DNA of 64,000 bases, from assembly GCF_036345995.1 (NCBI RefSeq), contig NZ_CP107796.1:5146001-5210000 (forward strand). The letters run 5' to 3'. The stretch's first letter is position 1. The number at the start of each line of letters is the position of its first letter. Source of the DNA: Streptomyces sp. NBC_00557. GTDB lineage: Bacteria; Actinomycetota; Actinomycetes; Streptomycetales; Streptomycetaceae. A model generated the notes under the pieces. It had not been told where the DNA came from. It made no database searches and saw nothing but the letters and a program-made list of their open reading frames with translations. This document shows positions 51,672 through 60,787 of the stretch, in pieces. Position numbers and translations under genes: made by a program.

Positions 51672-53375
51672 TCAGCCCTGCCGCAGCGCGAACCACAGCT
51701 CCATGCGCACGTCCGGGTCGTCCAGGTCGGCGTCCAACAGGGCGGCGCAACGGGCGATGCGCTGCCGCACGGTGTTGCGGTGCACCTCCAGCGCCACCGC
51801 CGTACGGTCCCAGCTGCCGTGCAGAGCCAGCCAGTTGCGCAGGGTCTCGGTCAGTTCGGGGCGGCCGGCGAGCGGGGCGAGCAGCGCGCGGGCGTGCGCC
51901 TCGGCGTCCGCCGGCGGCACCAGGTCCGCCAGGCCCGGCCGGGTCCCGTGCCGGACCAGCGGGGCGCGGGTGGCGCGGGCCCGGGCCAGGGCGCGAGCCG
52001 CCTGCGCGTCGGCGGCCGGCCACTCCCGCGGCTCCACGGCCGCGCTGACCCCGAGCGTCCACCCGGCCTGCGGCTGCGGCGGCCGCCCGCCGGGCACCAG
52101 CACCCGTACGACGTCCCGGCCGAGGTCGACCAGCGGCGACCCCAGCGCGGCCCCGAGCGCGGAGGCGGCGACCGCGTCGGGCCGCTGGGCCTCCGGCCGG
52201 GCGTGCACGACGAACCACTGCCCGGCGCCGAGCAGCGGGGCGACCTCCTCGGGCGGGGACCCCAGCAGCAGCCGTACCAGGGCGGAGGAGCGGACGGCGC
52301 CCGCGCCGCTGTGGTGCTCGCCGGTCAGCAGCGACAGCAGGACGGAGGCGACCGAGGCGATGGTGTGGTCGCCGGGCTCACGGTGCGCGGTGGCCACCCC
52401 GAGGACGAATCCCTCACCGGAGCCGAGCGCGTACACGGAGAGATGGGTGTCGCCGAGCGTGTCGGTGGCGGAGGTGGGGGCGGGACGCGCGGCGGCGGGA
52501 TGGGCGGCGGCGGGACGGGCGCCCCCGCCCGCACCGGTCGCCGCGCCGCCCGACGACGCCCGGTCCGCCGCGGACGCCGGGCCGCCGCCGGTGGGACGGG
52601 TCTGTGCTGCCTGGCCGCTGGTGGGGCGTGCCGGTGCCGCGGTGTCGCCGGTGGGGCGTGCCGGGGCGGCTGGGCCGTTTCCCGGACCCGCCGGTGCCGC
52701 AGGGGCGTCCGCCGGCCGTACCACCGCCGCCAGGGCGGCCAGGGCCGTGGCGGTCTCCTCGGCCGGGGTCCGGCCGGCCGTGGCGAGGGGCGTGCCGTCC
52801 GGGCCGTAGAGCACCGCGTGCCCGGACAGGTGCCGGGCCAGCCGGCGCAGCACCGACGGCACCGGATCGGGGCGGGCGGCGGCCGCGGCGAGGCTCTGCT
52901 GGGCCTGGGTGACCCGGCGGAGTTCGGCCAGGCGGGCCTGGGCCATCAGCTGCCACACCGCGCGGGCCACGCCGGAGAAGGTGGTCCGGGGCGGGACCTC
53001 CAGCAGGGGCAGCCCGTGGCGCTCGCACGCGGCCACCAGCCCCGGCGGGACCGTGTCGTGGACCGGCGCCAGGCCGAAGCCGAGGGCCGCGCCGCCCGCC
53101 TCGACGATCCGGGAGACGTAGCCGTCGAAGTAGTCCCCATCGGAACCCGCCGCCTGAGGGATGTGCACCCCGGCCGTGAGCAGCAGCTCGCCGCCCAGCA
53201 GATACGGGTACGGGTCGGCCATCTCCGAGGTGTGCGCCCAGTGGATCACGGTCCCCTGGTCCTCCGGACCCGCGATCTGGCGCAGGGCCAGGTCCTCCCG
53301 GGCCAGCAGCGCCGACAGCGGGACCGGCGGGGTCGGCGGAACCGCCGGGGCGGTGGGGGCGGTTGTTTCCGGCAT
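51672..53375 (-). CDS. PucR-family transcriptional regulator
   Basis: 567 aa. The N-terminal PucR ligand-binding domain spans about 20-140 (HWAHTSEMADPYPYLLGGEL, LPLLEVPPRTTFSGVARAVW). The C-terminal PucR-type HTH lies at about 520-562 (LRNWLALHGSWDRTAVALEV, HRNTVRQRIARCAALLDADL). In between, residues about 230-315 form a Pro/Ala/Gly/Thr-rich insert with repeats of the ARPTGDTAAPARPTSGQ kind. PucR proteins activate purine, amine or GABA-type catabolism. Divergent from a symporter-agmatinase-ThDP enzyme unit, the probable target. Confidence 0.85.
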   Translation of the reverse strand: MPETTAPTAPAVPPTPPVPLSALLAREDLALRQIAGPEDQGTVIHWAHTSEMADPYPYLLGGELLLTAGVHIPQAAGSDGDYFDGYVSRIVEAGGAALGFGLAPVHDTVPPGLVAACERHGLPLLEVPPRTTFSGVARAVWQLMAQARLAELRRVTQAQQSLAAAAARPDPVPSVLRRLARHLSGHAVLYGPDGTPLATAGRTPAEETATALAALAAVVRPADAPAAPAGPGNGPAAPARPTGDTAAPARPTSGQAAQTRPTGGGPASAADRASSGGAATGAGGGARPAAAHPAAARPAPTSATDTLGDTHLSVYALGSGEGFVLGVATAHREPGDHTIASVASVLLSLLTGEHHSGAGAVRSSALVRLLLGSPPEEVAPLLGAGQWFVVHARPEAQRPDAVAASALGAALGSPLVDLGRDVVRVLVPGGRPPQPQAGWTLGVSAAVEPREWPAADAQAARALARARATRAPLVRHGTRPGLADLVPPADAEAHARALLAPLAGRPELTETLRNWLALHGSWDRTAVALEVHRNTVRQRIARCAALLDADLDDPDVRMELWFALRQG

Positions 53376-53566
53376 GGTGTGCGGACCCTCCATCCAGCCC
53401 CGTTCGTATGGATGAAACGTACACTTCGCAGTCGCTTTCCGGCCACCTAGTGTCAAGTCAGACCGGCAGCCGCGGGTACGGGCGGATGTCCCCGCGATCT
53501 GCTGCCGGCCCGTCCCCATTGCACCTGCACGACACGCCACCGGAATGTGCGCGAAGGAGGGCCGCC

Positions 53567-55027
53567 ATGGCCGTCGACTACACAGTGATCGTCGTCTATC
53601 TCGCCGGCATGCTGGCCATGGGCTGGTGGGGCATGCGCCGCGCCCGGTCCAAGAGCGACTTCCTGGTGGCGGGCCGCCGCCTGGGCCCGGCCATGTACTC
53701 CGGCACCATGGCGGCGATCGTCCTCGGCGGCGCGTCCACCATCGGCGGCGTGGGCCTCGGCTACCAGTACGGCCTGTCCGGCGCCTGGATGGTCGTCACC
53801 ATCGGCCTCGGCCTGCTGGCCCTGTCGGTGTTCTTCTCGGCCCGCATCGCCCGCCTGAAGGTCTACACCGTCTCCGAGATGCTCGACCTGCGCTACGGCG
53901 GCCGGGCCGGCGTCATCTCCGGCGTGGTCATGTGGGCGTACACCCTCATGCTGGCCGTCACCTCGACCATCGCCTACGCCACGATCTTCGACGTCCTGTT
54001 CGACATGAACCGGACCCTCGCGATCGTCCTCGGCGGCTCGATCGTCGTCGCCTACTCCACCCTCGGCGGCATGTGGTCCGTCACCCTGACCGACATGGTC
54101 CAGTTCGTGGTGAAGACCATCGGCGTCCTGCTGCTGCTCCTGCCGATCGCGGTCGTCAAGGCGGGCGGCTTCTCCGGGATGCGGGCCAAGCTGCCGACCT
54201 CGTACTTCGACCCGCTGGGCATCGGCGGCGAGACCATCTTCACCTACGTCCTGATCTACACCTTCGGCATGCTGATCGGCCAGGACATCTGGCAGCGCGT
54301 GTTCACCGCCCGCAGCGACAGGACCGCCCGGTACGGGGGCACCGTCGCCGGCACCTACTGCCTGGCCTACGCCCTCGCCGGCGCCGTCATCGGCACCGCC
54401 GCCAAGGTCATGTACCCGGGGCTCGGCAGCCCCGACGACGCCTTCGCCACCATCGTCAAGAACGAACTCCCCATCGGTGTGCGGGGCCTGGTGCTGGCCG
54501 CCGCCCTCGCCGCGGTGATGTCGACCTCCTCCGGCGCGCTGATCGCCTGCGCCACCGTCGCCAACAACGACATCTGGTCGCGGCTGCGGGGCCTCACCAG
54601 GCGGTCCGGCGAGGGCCACGACGAGGTCGGCGGCAACCGCGCCTTCATCCTGATCATGGGCGTGGCGGTGATCGGCACGGCGATCGCCCTGAACAACGTG
54701 GTCGAGGCGCTGACCGTGGCGTACAACCTCCTCGTCGGCGGCCTGCTCGTGCCCATCCTCGGCGGCCTGCTGTGGAAGCGCGGCACCGTCCAGGGCGCAC
54801 TGGCCGCCGTGATCGTCGGCGGCCTCGCCGTGATCGGCCTGATGGCGGGGTACGGCATCCTCGCCAACGAGCCCGTCTACTACGGCCTGCTCGCCTCCCT
54901 CGCCGCCTACGTCGCCGTCTCCCTGGCGACCAGGCCCACCGACGAGACGGTCCTCGCCGCCTGGCGCGAACGGCTCGCCGGCCGGAACCCCGAACTCGGG
55001 TCCGAACCGGTCCCGGCTCACCAGTAG
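53567..55027 (+). CDS. Sodium:solute symporter (SSS family)
   Basis: 486 aa with about 13 hydrophobic helices. SSS signatures: DFLVAGRRLGPAMYSGTMAA, YQYGLSGAWMVVTIGLGLLA, YTVSEMLDLRYGGRAGVIS and LAAALAAVMSTSSGALIACA with the conserved Ser/Thr sodium site. ATG 53567 has GAAGGAGGG upstream. It precedes agmatinase by 64 bases on the same strand and is divergent from a PucR regulator, so it probably imports a guanidino compound or amine such as agmatine or guanidinobutyrate. Substrate inferred from context only. Confidence 0.88.
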   Translation: MAVDYTVIVVYLAGMLAMGWWGMRRARSKSDFLVAGRRLGPAMYSGTMAAIVLGGASTIGGVGLGYQYGLSGAWMVVTIGLGLLALSVFFSARIARLKVYTVSEMLDLRYGGRAGVISGVVMWAYTLMLAVTSTIAYATIFDVLFDMNRTLAIVLGGSIVVAYSTLGGMWSVTLTDMVQFVVKTIGVLLLLLPIAVVKAGGFSGMRAKLPTSYFDPLGIGGETIFTYVLIYTFGMLIGQDIWQRVFTARSDRTARYGGTVAGTYCLAYALAGAVIGTAAKVMYPGLGSPDDAFATIVKNELPIGVRGLVLAAALAAVMSTSSGALIACATVANNDIWSRLRGLTRRSGEGHDEVGGNRAFILIMGVAVIGTAIALNNVVEALTVAYNLLVGGLLVPILGGLLWKRGTVQGALAAVIVGGLAVIGLMAGYGILANEPVYYGLLASLAAYVAVSLATRPTDETVLAAWRERLAGRNPELGSEPVPAHQ

Positions 55028-55091
55028 AGTCGTATGACAAGCAGTACAAGCAGTACATGCGCGACGAAGCGCAAGAAAGAAGGCAATTGAC

Positions 55092-56072
55092 ATGAGCAGC
55101 AACGAGACGCCCCGCGGCCCCGTCGACTCCTCCCGCATCCCGCGGTACGCCGGCCCCGCGACCTTCGCCCGGCTGCCCCGCCTGGACGAGGTCGGCACCG
55201 CCGACGTCGCCGTCGTGGGCGTGCCGTTCGACTCCGGCGTCTCGTACCGGCCGGGCGCCCGCTTCGGCGGCAACGCCATCCGCGAGGCGTCCCGGCTGCT
55301 GCGCCCCTACAACCCGGCGCAGGACGCCTCCCCGTTCGCCCTGGCGCAGGTCGCGGACGGCGGCGACATCGCGGTGAACCCGTTCAACATCAACGAGGCC
55401 GTCGAGACCATCGAGGCCGCGGCGGACGAGCTGCTCGGCACCGGCGCCCGTCTGATGACGCTGGGCGGCGACCACACCATCGCGCTGCCGCTGCTCAGGA
55501 GCGTCGCGAAGAAGCACGGCCCGGTCGCCCTGCTCCACTTCGACGCCCACCTCGACACCTGGGACACCTACTTCGGCGCCGAGTACACCCACGGCACCCC
55601 GTTCCGCCGCGCGGTGGAGGAGGGCATCCTCGACACCTCGGCCCTCTCCCACGTCGGCACCCGCGGCCCGCTGTACGGCAAGCAGGACCTCACCGACGAC
55701 GAGAAGATGGGCTTCGGCATCGTCACCTCCGCCGACGTCTACCGCCGGGGCGCCGACGAGATCGCCGACCAGCTGCGCCAGCGCATCGGCGACCGCCCGC
55801 TGTACATCTCCATCGACATCGACTGCCTCGACCCGGCCCACGCGCCCGGCACGGGCACGCCGGAGGCGGGCGGCATGACCTCCCGCGAGCTGCTGGAGAT
55901 CCTGCGCGGCCTGGCCTCCTGCCACCTGGTCTCGGCGGACGTCGTCGAGGTCGCGCCGGCCTACGACCACGCCGAGATCACGTCTGTGGCCGCCTCCCAC
56001 ACGGCGTACGAACTGACCACCATCATGAGCCGCCAGATCGCCGCGGCCCGCGAGGAGAACGAGGGCAAGTGA
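55092..56072 (+). CDS. speB: Agmatinase-family ureohydrolase
   Basis: 326 aa. The binuclear manganese ligands are complete: [26 protein letters not shown] and [32 protein letters not shown] completes the pocket. The enzyme removes urea from agmatine, guanidinobutyrate or a related guanidino acid; sequence alone does not separate these. ATG 55092 follows AAGG. The final codon overlaps the GTG of the ThDP enzyme gene (GTGA), tying the two functionally. Confidence 0.9.
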   Translation: MSSNETPRGPVDSSRIPRYAGPATFARLPRLDEVGTADVAVVGVPFDSGVSYRPGARFGGNAIREASRLLRPYNPAQDASPFALAQVADGGDIAVNPFNINEAVETIEAAADELLGTGARLMTLGGDHTIALPLLRSVAKKHGPVALLHFDAHLDTWDTYFGAEYTHGTPFRRAVEEGILDTSALSHVGTRGPLYGKQDLTDDEKMGFGIVTSADVYRRGADEIADQLRQRIGDRPLYISIDIDCLDPAHAPGTGTPEAGGMTSRELLEILRGLASCHLVSADVVEVAPAYDHAEITSVAASHTAYELTTIMSRQIAAAREENEGK

Positions 56073-57799
56073 CCCACGACCACGACCTGGAGCTCCGTCC
56101 GACCGCCGCCCAGACGGAGGCCGCGCTGAATCCTCCCGCCGGGCGCAACGGCGGAGACCTGGTCGTGGAGACGCTGGCCGGGCTGGGCGCGACGACCGTC
56201 TTCGGCCTCCCCGGCCAGCACGCGCTGGGCATGTTCGACGCCCTGCGCAGGTCCTCCCTGCGGTACGTGGGCCTGCGGGTGGAGAACAACGCGGGTTTCG
56301 CGGCGGACGCGTACGGCCGGATCACCGGCGAGGCCGCCCCGCTGCTGCTCTCCACGGGCCCCGGCGCGCTGACGTCGCTCGCGGCGTTGCAGGAGGCGGC
56401 GGCCGCGTCGGCCCCCGTGCTGGCGATCAGCAGCCAGATCCCGACGGCCGGCCTGGGCGGCGGCCGCCACGGCTACCTCCACGAACTCCCCGACCAGGCG
56501 GCCTCGTTCCGGGGCGTGGTGAAGTCGGTGCACACCGTCCGCACCCAGTCCCAGATCCCGTCCGCGATCGCGGCGGCCTGGAAGTCGGCGCTGACGGCTC
56601 CGCACGGCCCGGTGTGGGTGGAGATCCCGCAGGACGTGCTGCTGGCCCCGACCGCCCTGCCGGTGGTGACGGCGCCGGACGCCACCCCTGACGACCTGGT
56701 GCCGCGCCCCGAACTGACGGCGCTGGCCGCGCACCTGCTGTCGCACGCCGCCCGCCCGGCGATCATCGCGGGCGGCGGGGTCGTACGGTCCGACGCGTCG
56801 GGGAAGCTGAGGGCGCTGGCGGAGAAGCTTCAGGCGCCGGTCGTGACCACCTTCGGCGGCAAGGGCGCGTTCCCCTGGGAGCACCCCCTGTCGCTGCAGT
56901 CCTGGCTGGAGGACCGGCACACCACGGACTTCCTGGAGGACGCGGACGTCCTGCTGGTCGTGGGCTCGGGACTGGGCGAACTCTCCTCGAACTACCACAC
57001 GTTCAGGCCGCGCGGCCGGGTGATCCAGATCGAGGCGGACCTCGGCAAGCTGGAGTCCAACCACCCGGCGCTGGGCATCCACGCGGACGCCCGCCTGGCG
57101 CTCCAGGCCCTGCTGGAGACGGTCCGGGAGCGGACGGACGCCTCGGCGCCGCAGCGCGTGCGGGAACTGCTGGACAAGGTGGCCGCCCGCATCGCCGCCC
57201 AGGAACTCGCCCTGGAACAGCAGGTGCTGGCCTCCGTGCGCCGGGCGCTGCCCAGCGGCGCCCCCTCCTTCTGGGACATGACGATCCTGGCGTACTGGGC
57301 GTGGTCGGCCTTCGACCCCCGGGGCGCGAACACCATGCACTCGGCGCAGGGGGCCGGCGGCCTCGGCTACGGCTTCCCCGCGGCGCTGGGCGCGGCGGCC
57401 GCCGACCCGACCCGCCCGGTGCTGGCGGTGTCGGGCGACGGCGGCGCGCTGTACTCCATCGCGGAACTGGCCACCGCCCGCCAGTACGACCTGCCGGTCA
57501 CCTGGCTGATCGTCGACGACGGCGGCTACGGCATCCTCCGCGAGTACATGACGGACGCCTTCGGCCAGGCCACGGCGACCGAGCTCACCCGCCCGGACTA
57601 CGTGGCCCTCGCCGAGTCGTTCGGCGTCCCCGGGGTCCGTACGACCCCTGAGACGCTGGAGGCCGACCTGGCGAAGGCGCTGGCGACGCCGGGCCCGTCG
57701 GTGGTCGTGCTCCCGGCGGTCCTGCGGATGTTCGCGCCGACGCACCTGGCGCCGCGGGGCCAGGCCGCCCGGCTCAGCGGCACTTGCTCGACGTGCTGA
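56069..57799 (+). CDS. Thiamine-diphosphate-dependent enzyme (acetolactate synthase-like)
   Basis: 576 aa. The N-terminal PYR domain carries [18 protein letters not shown] and [17 protein letters not shown] with the catalytic Glu. A central DHS-like domain (about 205-335) follows. The C-terminal PP domain carries [16 protein letters not shown] and [15 protein letters not shown]; the usual Asn-Asn after GDG-x25 is replaced by Asp-Asp. Coupled to agmatinase by a 4-base overlap, it may decarboxylate or ligate a keto acid from guanidino-compound breakdown. The C-terminus ends in GTCSTC and overlaps the convergent next gene by 26 bases. Confidence 0.85.
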   Translation: MTHDHDLELRPTAAQTEAALNPPAGRNGGDLVVETLAGLGATTVFGLPGQHALGMFDALRRSSLRYVGLRVENNAGFAADAYGRITGEAAPLLLSTGPGALTSLAALQEAAAASAPVLAISSQIPTAGLGGGRHGYLHELPDQAASFRGVVKSVHTVRTQSQIPSAIAAAWKSALTAPHGPVWVEIPQDVLLAPTALPVVTAPDATPDDLVPRPELTALAAHLLSHAARPAIIAGGGVVRSDASGKLRALAEKLQAPVVTTFGGKGAFPWEHPLSLQSWLEDRHTTDFLEDADVLLVVGSGLGELSSNYHTFRPRGRVIQIEADLGKLESNHPALGIHADARLALQALLETVRERTDASAPQRVRELLDKVAARIAAQELALEQQVLASVRRALPSGAPSFWDMTILAYWAWSAFDPRGANTMHSAQGAGGLGYGFPAALGAAAADPTRPVLAVSGDGGALYSIAELATARQYDLPVTWLIVDDGGYGILREYMTDAFGQATATELTRPDYVALAESFGVPGVRTTPETLEADLAKALATPGPSVVVLPAVLRMFAPTHLAPRGQAARLSGTCSTC

Positions 57800-58166
57800 T
57801 GTACACCTGCGTCGGGTGCGCGCCGTTGAAGGCCCATCCCTCGCCGGGCTTCATGCAGATCGTGGGGTGGTTGGAGAACCGCACGTAGGCCACGTCGTCG
57901 TGCCGGGTGTTGACCGCGCCCTTCGCCTTGCGGCTGGCGCCGAGCTTCTGCCAGTAGCCGGTGTCCTTGAACTTCCCGGTCATCGTGTTGCCGTTGTAGA
58001 AGCAGACGTACGGATACGGACACTTCGGGCGGGCGGCGGTGGACGCGACGGCCGCGGCCGACGGGGTGTGCGGGCCGGCCGGGGCGGCCTGCGCGGAGAC
58101 GGCCAGACCGCTTCCGGCCAGGGCGCACGCGGTCAGGACGGACGCGGTCGCGATGCGGAATCGCAT
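57774..58166 (-). CDS. Small secreted protein, peptidase-inhibitor/beta-gamma-crystallin-like
   Basis: 130 aa. Signal peptide 1-28 (ending SAQA), then a roughly 85-residue mature core with paired cysteines: CPYPYVCFYNGNTMTGKF, YWQKLGASRKAKGAVNTRHD and the C-terminal ICMKPGEGWAFNGAHPTQVY ending in SSKCR. The Y-x-C-F-Y opening resembles peptidase inhibitor family I36/crystallin-like secreted proteins of streptomycetes. ATG 58166 has GAGGAG upstream. Extracellular; target unknown. Confidence 0.75.
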   Translation of the reverse strand: MRFRIATASVLTACALAGSGLAVSAQAAPAGPHTPSAAAVASTAARPKCPYPYVCFYNGNTMTGKFKDTGYWQKLGASRKAKGAVNTRHDDVAYVRFSNHPTICMKPGEGWAFNGAHPTQVYISTSSKCR

Positions 58167-58494
58167 GGATGCTCCTCGATGTCGGTTGCCTGTCGACGGC
58201 AGTCGCCTGAGACGGCCCGCGGCACCCCCGTGCCCGCGGGCCGCCGACTGCCTGGGGCGGTGCGGAGCGGGCCGCACCGCCCGTCGTGCACCACCGACGG
58301 TGCAGGCAGGCCCCGAGGCGGCGCCAGGCCCGCCGCCCAGGTGCCGCCGGCCCGGGACGTCCCACCCCGTGGCCTGCGGAAACGCCCTGCGGCATGAGGC
58401 GCCGGCGGGACGCGCGAGAGCGGGGGAATTCGGCCGATTCCATGCGCTCGTACGGAAGTCCACGGGAACCGGGCGTCTGCGCTGAGGCATCCTC
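58167..58494. other. Gene-free divergent promoter region
   Basis: 328 bases between a minus-strand secreted protein gene and a plus-strand HTH gene. Very GC-rich, no convincing ORF by codon pattern, no strong operator. It must hold both promoters, but I cannot place them. Confidence 0.5.
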
Positions 58495-59388
58495 ATGTCG
58501 GAAACTGCCACAGACATGGGGTGGGACATGTCTCGTTGGAAGCAGTTGCCGGACTCGCTCGACCCGCGAGTGCGGCAACTCGCCGTCCAGATGCGCCGTA
58601 TCAAGGACCACAGCGGACTCGGCCTGCAGGCGCTGGCCGCCCGGACCGGCTACAGCCGCGCCTCCTGGGACCGCTACCTCAACGGCCGTTCGCTGCCGCC
58701 GCAGGAGGCGGTCGCCGCCCTGGCCCGCGCCTGCGACGCCGACCCGGCCCGCCTGCTGGCCCTCCACGAGGTGGCGGTGGCGGCGGGGCGCGTGGACGCC
58801 GGGGAAGCGGGGGAGACCGGGGACGCCGAGGCCGGGGCGACGGGGGAGCTCGCGGCGGGGGCCGCTGAGGAGGACACGGAGCCGGAACCCGGTCCGGCCG
58901 CGGAGGAGCCGAGGGGCGGGGGCCGGGGACGGCGGCGGATGCTCACCGCCGTGGCGACGTCGGTGGTCCTCCTCGCGGCGGTGATCGCCCTTGTCGTGGC
59001 CGCGCCGTGGGACGGCGGCCGGCGACGGACCGACGACCGGACGGCCCCCGCGGACGCCACCGCGCCGGCGCCGGGAGCCTCCGGGCCGAAGGGAACGTTC
59101 GTGTTCCGGCCAGGCAAGGAGTACCCGTGCCCTGTGCACCGCGCCCGGGACGGGCTGCTGTACGCCGGGTACAGCACCACCCGGGTCGGGCTGGTCGGCC
59201 CGGGTTCCGCACAGTGGGCCGTGGTCGAGGTCCAGTGCCTGCTGCGCCACCGCGGCTTCTCGCCCGGTGCCGTCGACGGGGTGTTCGGCGCGCACACCGA
59301 GCGCGCGGTGGAGCGGCTGCAGGCCGGGGCCCGCATCCGCGTGGACGGGGTGGTCGGCGAGGACACGTGGGGAGTGCTGCGGAAATGA
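58495..59388 (+). CDS. Membrane-anchored HTH protein with extracytoplasmic peptidoglycan-binding domain
   Basis: 297 aa. The N-terminal XRE-type HTH spans about 28-85 (LGLQALAARTGYSRASWDRY, LNGRSLPPQEAVAALARACD). An acidic linker leads to one transmembrane helix (about 146-168, MLTAVATSVVLLAAVIALVV). Outside, a C-terminal PG_binding_1-like repeat runs about 235-297 (VEVQCLLRHRGFSPGAVDG, VFGAHTERAVERLQAGARIR). The layout suggests cell-wall sensing linked to DNA binding. ATG 58495 has GAGG; an in-frame ATG at 58528 is the other possible start. Its stop overlaps the next gene, a second protein of the same plan. Confidence 0.82.
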   Translation: MSETATDMGWDMSRWKQLPDSLDPRVRQLAVQMRRIKDHSGLGLQALAARTGYSRASWDRYLNGRSLPPQEAVAALARACDADPARLLALHEVAVAAGRVDAGEAGETGDAEAGATGELAAGAAEEDTEPEPGPAAEEPRGGGRGRRRMLTAVATSVVLLAAVIALVVAAPWDGGRRRTDDRTAPADATAPAPGASGPKGTFVFRPGKEYPCPVHRARDGLLYAGYSTTRVGLVGPGSAQWAVVEVQCLLRHRGFSPGAVDGVFGAHTERAVERLQAGARIRVDGVVGEDTWGVLRK

Positions 59389-60320
59389 CGTCCGGCCGCC
59401 CGTCCGGCGACCGTCCGGTGGAGTGCGAGCGCCTGGCGGAGACCCTGCGGGCGCTGCGGACCCGGACCGGCCTGAGCCTGGCGGCGCTGGCCGCGAAGAC
59501 GCCGTACAGCAAGTCGTCGTGGGACCGCTATCTGCGCGGTACGACCGTCCCGCCCCGGCAGGCCGTCGCCGCACTGTGCGAGCTGGCGGGCGAACATCCC
59601 GGCCGTGCGCTCGCACTGTGGGAGCTGGCGGACGCGGTGGCCAGCGGGCGTGCGGCGAGCGGGCGTACGGCGGCCGGGCGCGCGGGCGTTGGACGCACGG
59701 GTGGTGGACGCACGGGCGTCGGACGCACCGGCGGGGAGCACGCCCGTGCGGAGGCTGCCCCGGCCGGGTCACCCCCGCCGCCCGGCGAGGCAGGCCACCG
59801 CCCGCCCCGTCGCCTGCTCGCCGGAATCGCCGGCGGGATCGCGGCCGCGGCCGTCGCGACGGTGGCCACGCTGGCGGCCACCGGAGCGTTCACCGGGTCC
59901 GCCCCGGATCCGCGTACGGCACCGTCCCCGTCCCCCACCGCCTTGGCGAAGGGATGCCACGGCGCCGGCTGCACGGGCAAGGACCCCGAGTCGTACGGCT
60001 GCGGAGCGGATCCCGTGCCGGTGACCCTGGGCCGACGGAGCTTCCCCGGGCCGACGGTGGTCAAGATCCGGCACAGCCCGGCCTGCGGTGCGGTGTGGGC
60101 GCGGATCGACCTCGGCCGGGTGGGGGACCGGGCGGAGATCCTCGTACCGCGTCACGCCCCGTGGCGGATCGAGGTAAAGGACCGGTACGACGCGAAGGAC
60201 TCCCTGTCGACGCCGATGGTCGCCGTGTCCCGGTCCGACCTGGACGGCGTACGCGCCTGCCTGGTCCGCGACGGCGAACGGCACTGCTTCGGCGCGGCGC
60301 CTCCGGAAGGTTACGGATGA
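59385..60320 (+). CDS. Membrane-anchored HTH protein with DUF2690-like outer domain
   Basis: 311 aa. HTH about 15-70 (LSLAALAAKTPYSKSSWDRY, LRGTTVPPRQAVAALCELAG), clearly related to the upstream gene. A Gly/Arg/Thr minisatellite linker (about 88-115, GRTGGGRTGVGRTGG) follows, then one transmembrane helix (about 146-168). The outer domain matches DUF2690: CHGAGCTGKDPESYGCGAD with four cysteines, PTVVKIRHSPACGAVWARID and VRACLVRDGERHCFG. ATG overlaps the previous stop (ATGA). DUF2690 proteins are secreted or surface Cys-rich domains of unknown role. Confidence 0.82.
   Translation: MTSGRPSGDRPVECERLAETLRALRTRTGLSLAALAAKTPYSKSSWDRYLRGTTVPPRQAVAALCELAGEHPGRALALWELADAVASGRAASGRTAAGRAGVGRTGGGRTGVGRTGGEHARAEAAPAGSPPPPGEAGHRPPRRLLAGIAGGIAAAAVATVATLAATGAFTGSAPDPRTAPSPSPTALAKGCHGAGCTGKDPESYGCGADPVPVTLGRRSFPGPTVVKIRHSPACGAVWARIDLGRVGDRAEILVPRHAPWRIEVKDRYDAKDSLSTPMVAVSRSDLDGVRACLVRDGERHCFGAAPPEGYG
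59640..59745. repeat. Short tandem repeats coding for Gly-Arg-Thr linker
   Basis: Degenerate 9-18-bp units built on GGACGCACGGG and GGGCGTACGGCG, in frame with the DUF2690-like protein. Such arrays vary readily in length and probably only set linker length. Confidence 0.6.
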
Positions 60321-60583
60321 CCGCCGTGGCGCATCCTGCGCCCGCTGTGGATGTTGTGGATCAGGGAGGCGACCGTGTTGACGGCCCAGATGCTCCCCAG
60401 CGACAGAGCGATGAGGAACATGATCACCACTGTGACCATCAGGGCGATGAGGACAGCACCCTGGGCCCGCTCCGCCGCCCGAAGCAGCGAACTCGGGTGC
60501 GCCCCCGCCGCTCCGACGACCGGGACCGCAATGGCGGCCAGCAGGATCGGGGCGCGTCGCGGACGCTCGTCACTGTCCAGCAC
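60311..60583 (-). CDS. Small hypothetical membrane protein
   Basis: 90 aa from GTG 60583. Two hydrophobic segments (ILLAAIAVPVVGAAGA and LIALMVTVVIMFLIALSLGS) are followed by a His/Arg-rich end (SLIHNIHSGRRMRHGGHP). It converges on the HTH gene with a 10-base overlap. No family recognised. Base composition and two clear membrane helices support a gene, but the start has only a weak GAG site. Confidence 0.5.
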   Translation of the reverse strand: MLDSDERPRRAPILLAAIAVPVVGAAGAHPSSLLRAAERAQGAVLIALMVTVVIMFLIALSLGSIWAVNTVASLIHNIHSGRRMRHGGHP

Positions 60584-60639
60584 AAGGACTCATTGTGCAG
60601 TTCTTCGCGAGCGAAAGCGATGGTCGCGCACCGCCGTGC

Positions 60640-60773
60640 CGCTTCAGCGTCTCCGACTGCCCGACTCCGTCCGTGAGCGCGTGACGGCATGCAGCGACCT
60701 CGACCAGTTGGAGGCGTGGGCACAGCGGGCCGTGCATGCCGTCGACGCCGCGGAGTTGTGCCGCACGGAATGA
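60640..60773 (+). pseudogene. Fragment of a larger protein's C-terminus
   Basis: The codons for LQRLRLPDSVRERVTACSD and LDQLEAWAQRAVHAVDAAEL resemble the C-terminal tail found in Streptomyces Rpn/transposase-like hypothetical proteins. There is no start codon with a ribosome site or preceding domain in frame, so I read it as a relic. Weak call. Confidence 0.3.
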
Positions 60774-60787
60774 GCGGGCGGTCTGCG

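Noticed and set aside
60351..60773. A 140-codon plus-strand frame opposite the small membrane protein
   Set aside because: The first half is antisense to two clear membrane helices; only the last part resembles a protein and is listed as a weak relic.
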